This document shows positions 23,516 to 24,739 of a stretch of 24,739 bases of DNA, piece after piece. How positions within the stretch are numbered: position 1 is the stretch's first letter; every line of letters begins with the position of its first letter. The translations under genes and the position numbers were made by a program. Origin of the DNA: Ophiothrix spiculata (lineage: Eukaryota; Echinodermata; Ophiuroidea; Amphilepidida; Ophiotrichidae); NCBI GenBank assembly GCA_000969725.1, contig JXSR01S048713.1, one strand, 5' to 3'. Under the pieces are notes generated by a model, which was not told where the DNA came from, did not search any database, and saw only the letters and a program-made list of their open reading frames with translations.

Positions 23516-24739
23516 CTTAAACCATTGTTTAAAATACCAAAAAATAACGTCAAAATAAAGAATAATAACTGTAGATTCTTTATAGTCCAGTTAAATTGCA
23601 TGTAATGGTCAAAATAATGAGAACAGAAATGAAACTTCCATTATGCATTTTCTGAAGGTGTCAGAATTAATATACAACAAAGTTTACCAAAATCAACCCT
23701 TGGGAAATATTGAAAAAGTCAATTTTTTCAAAATGGCCGCCAAATGCACCTAAAATATGCCTAAACCATTCTGGAAACAATGTATTTGTCAAAAACACAT
23801 ATGCACATTTGCAATAGCTTAGTAAATATTATAGCTGTGATCATATTATCATGCTTACATTATTCACTTCTGGTATATTTTACAAAATGGCCACCAAAAT
23901 GGCTGCAAAAAGCAACTATTGTTACAGTATGTAATTTGTCAATATCATCTACAGCAAAATATACAGCGTGTCTACTTGATGCATCTTAAATAGATCATCA
24001 CTGTATTTTACTGTTTGTATAGATACTTTTTCATGATTCAAAATGGCTGCCAATCATCCAGTCTTTAATTTTAATTATTAAAAGCGGGATTAAAAGATAA
24101 ACTACATGAAATTATTATAGTACCATAGGCCCTATCGTGATTTTAAGACATGTTATTAATTGAGTTTAAGTAGAATTAGGTCTGTTTCATCTTTCAAAGC
24201 CATCCTTCATCGATATTTTGAAATAAAATAAGGTTTTCATTGCTCTATATATGGCGTTATATTCAATTTTGGCGGTCATTTTGAATTTTTTAAGGGCGCC
24301 ATTTTGAATTTGGAACACATAACAACAAAATCTAAGGATGAGTTAGTCTGTTAGTAACCTGGTACCCGGAAAAGCTGTCTCTAATTGATCAGTTTGAAAA
24401 AAAAATGGTGTTCAATTCTGTTTTAACGCCTCCCTAAATCATTTTTCATCGACAAAGTTGCACTTCATTGGTCATTGTGGAACTTATTATGGGCGTTACT
24501 TTGGATTTGAAACATGATAGCAACAGAAAGTTTGGAGGGGTTGATCTGCCTAAACCTTCAAAGCCAGTTTCCCTTAATTCTCTTTCAACAAATAAGGTTT
24601 TTGATGTGTCATTAAACCCATTTTGAGCCTCCAAAATATGATCTGGCGGCAATTTTGGACTTTTTATGGGGTCCATATTGGATTTGAATCATGTTAGCAA
24701 TATGATTTATGAACAAGTGGATCTGGTTGTTACCTTCAT
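23516..24739. repeat. Region with scattered AAAATGGC(C/T)GCC words in both orientations
   Basis: The forward words aaaatggccgcc (near 23731), aaaatggccacc and aaaatggctgc (near 23885-23908) and aaaatggctgcc (near 24040) are followed by inverse forms: ggcggtcatttt (near 24271), ggcgccatttt (near 24295) and ggcggcaatttt (near 24645). This looks like a decayed repeat with an inverted layout. The words resemble YY1 core sites, but that is probably incidental. No gene was recognised here. Confidence 0.45.

Noticed and set aside
23780-23989. 69-codon plus-strand frame
   Set aside because: It overlaps the AAAATGGC repeat words and shows no recognised domain.

Overview
The window is AT-rich eukaryotic DNA, almost certainly from an animal. 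It has short exons with GT/AG introns and good Kozak starts, and it is crowded with short non-autonomous transposons, foldback elements, a tRNA-derived SINE and small tandem repeats. There are no bacterial-style operons. The repeat style and the intron-rich genes suggest a marine invertebrate, possibly an echinoderm or hemichordate. That taxonomic guess is inference and low confidence.

Two genes are supported, arranged head to head. On the minus strand, 5846-4970 is the large first coding exon of a secretory M14B metallocarboxypeptidase (carboxypeptidase D/E/N type). It has a signal peptide, all three zinc ligands and a clean splice donor; its remaining exons lie beyond position 1. On the plus strand, starting 606 bp away, I assembled a multi-exon gene (6453-21184) for a class-I CDP-alcohol phosphatidyltransferase resembling phosphatidylinositol synthase. 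Six coding exons are visible: 6453-6492, 12259-12357, 14976-15032, 17983-18103, 19529-19701 and 21083-21184. Splice phases join them all except across one missing exon between the second and the 14976 exon. That exon should carry the rest of the catalytic DxxDGxxAR...G motif, should be about 56 bp, and most likely lies in the assembly gap at 13404-13768. The reconstructed protein would be about 215 residues, close to the usual size for the family.

Layout: 1-4897 is presumed intron of the carboxypeptidase gene and holds tandem repeats plus at least five small inverted-repeat elements, several with clear target-site duplications. 5847-6452 is the shared promoter region, with a DR4-like nuclear-receptor site and a forkhead site. 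6493-12258 is the first intron of the phosphatidyltransferase gene, with a SINE, a piggyBac-like element, a long palindrome and a dense array of AGGTCA half-sites. 12358-21082 holds the remaining introns, the gap, foldback elements, a 239-bp tandem duplication, a degenerate telomere-like tract, and decayed tandem copies of part of the sixth visible-or-inferred coding exon. 21185-24739 is the 3' flank, with two more inverted-repeat elements, a candidate poly(A) signal and no recognisable gene.

The two genes have no known common pathway. Their pairing is a matter of position and perhaps shared promoter control.
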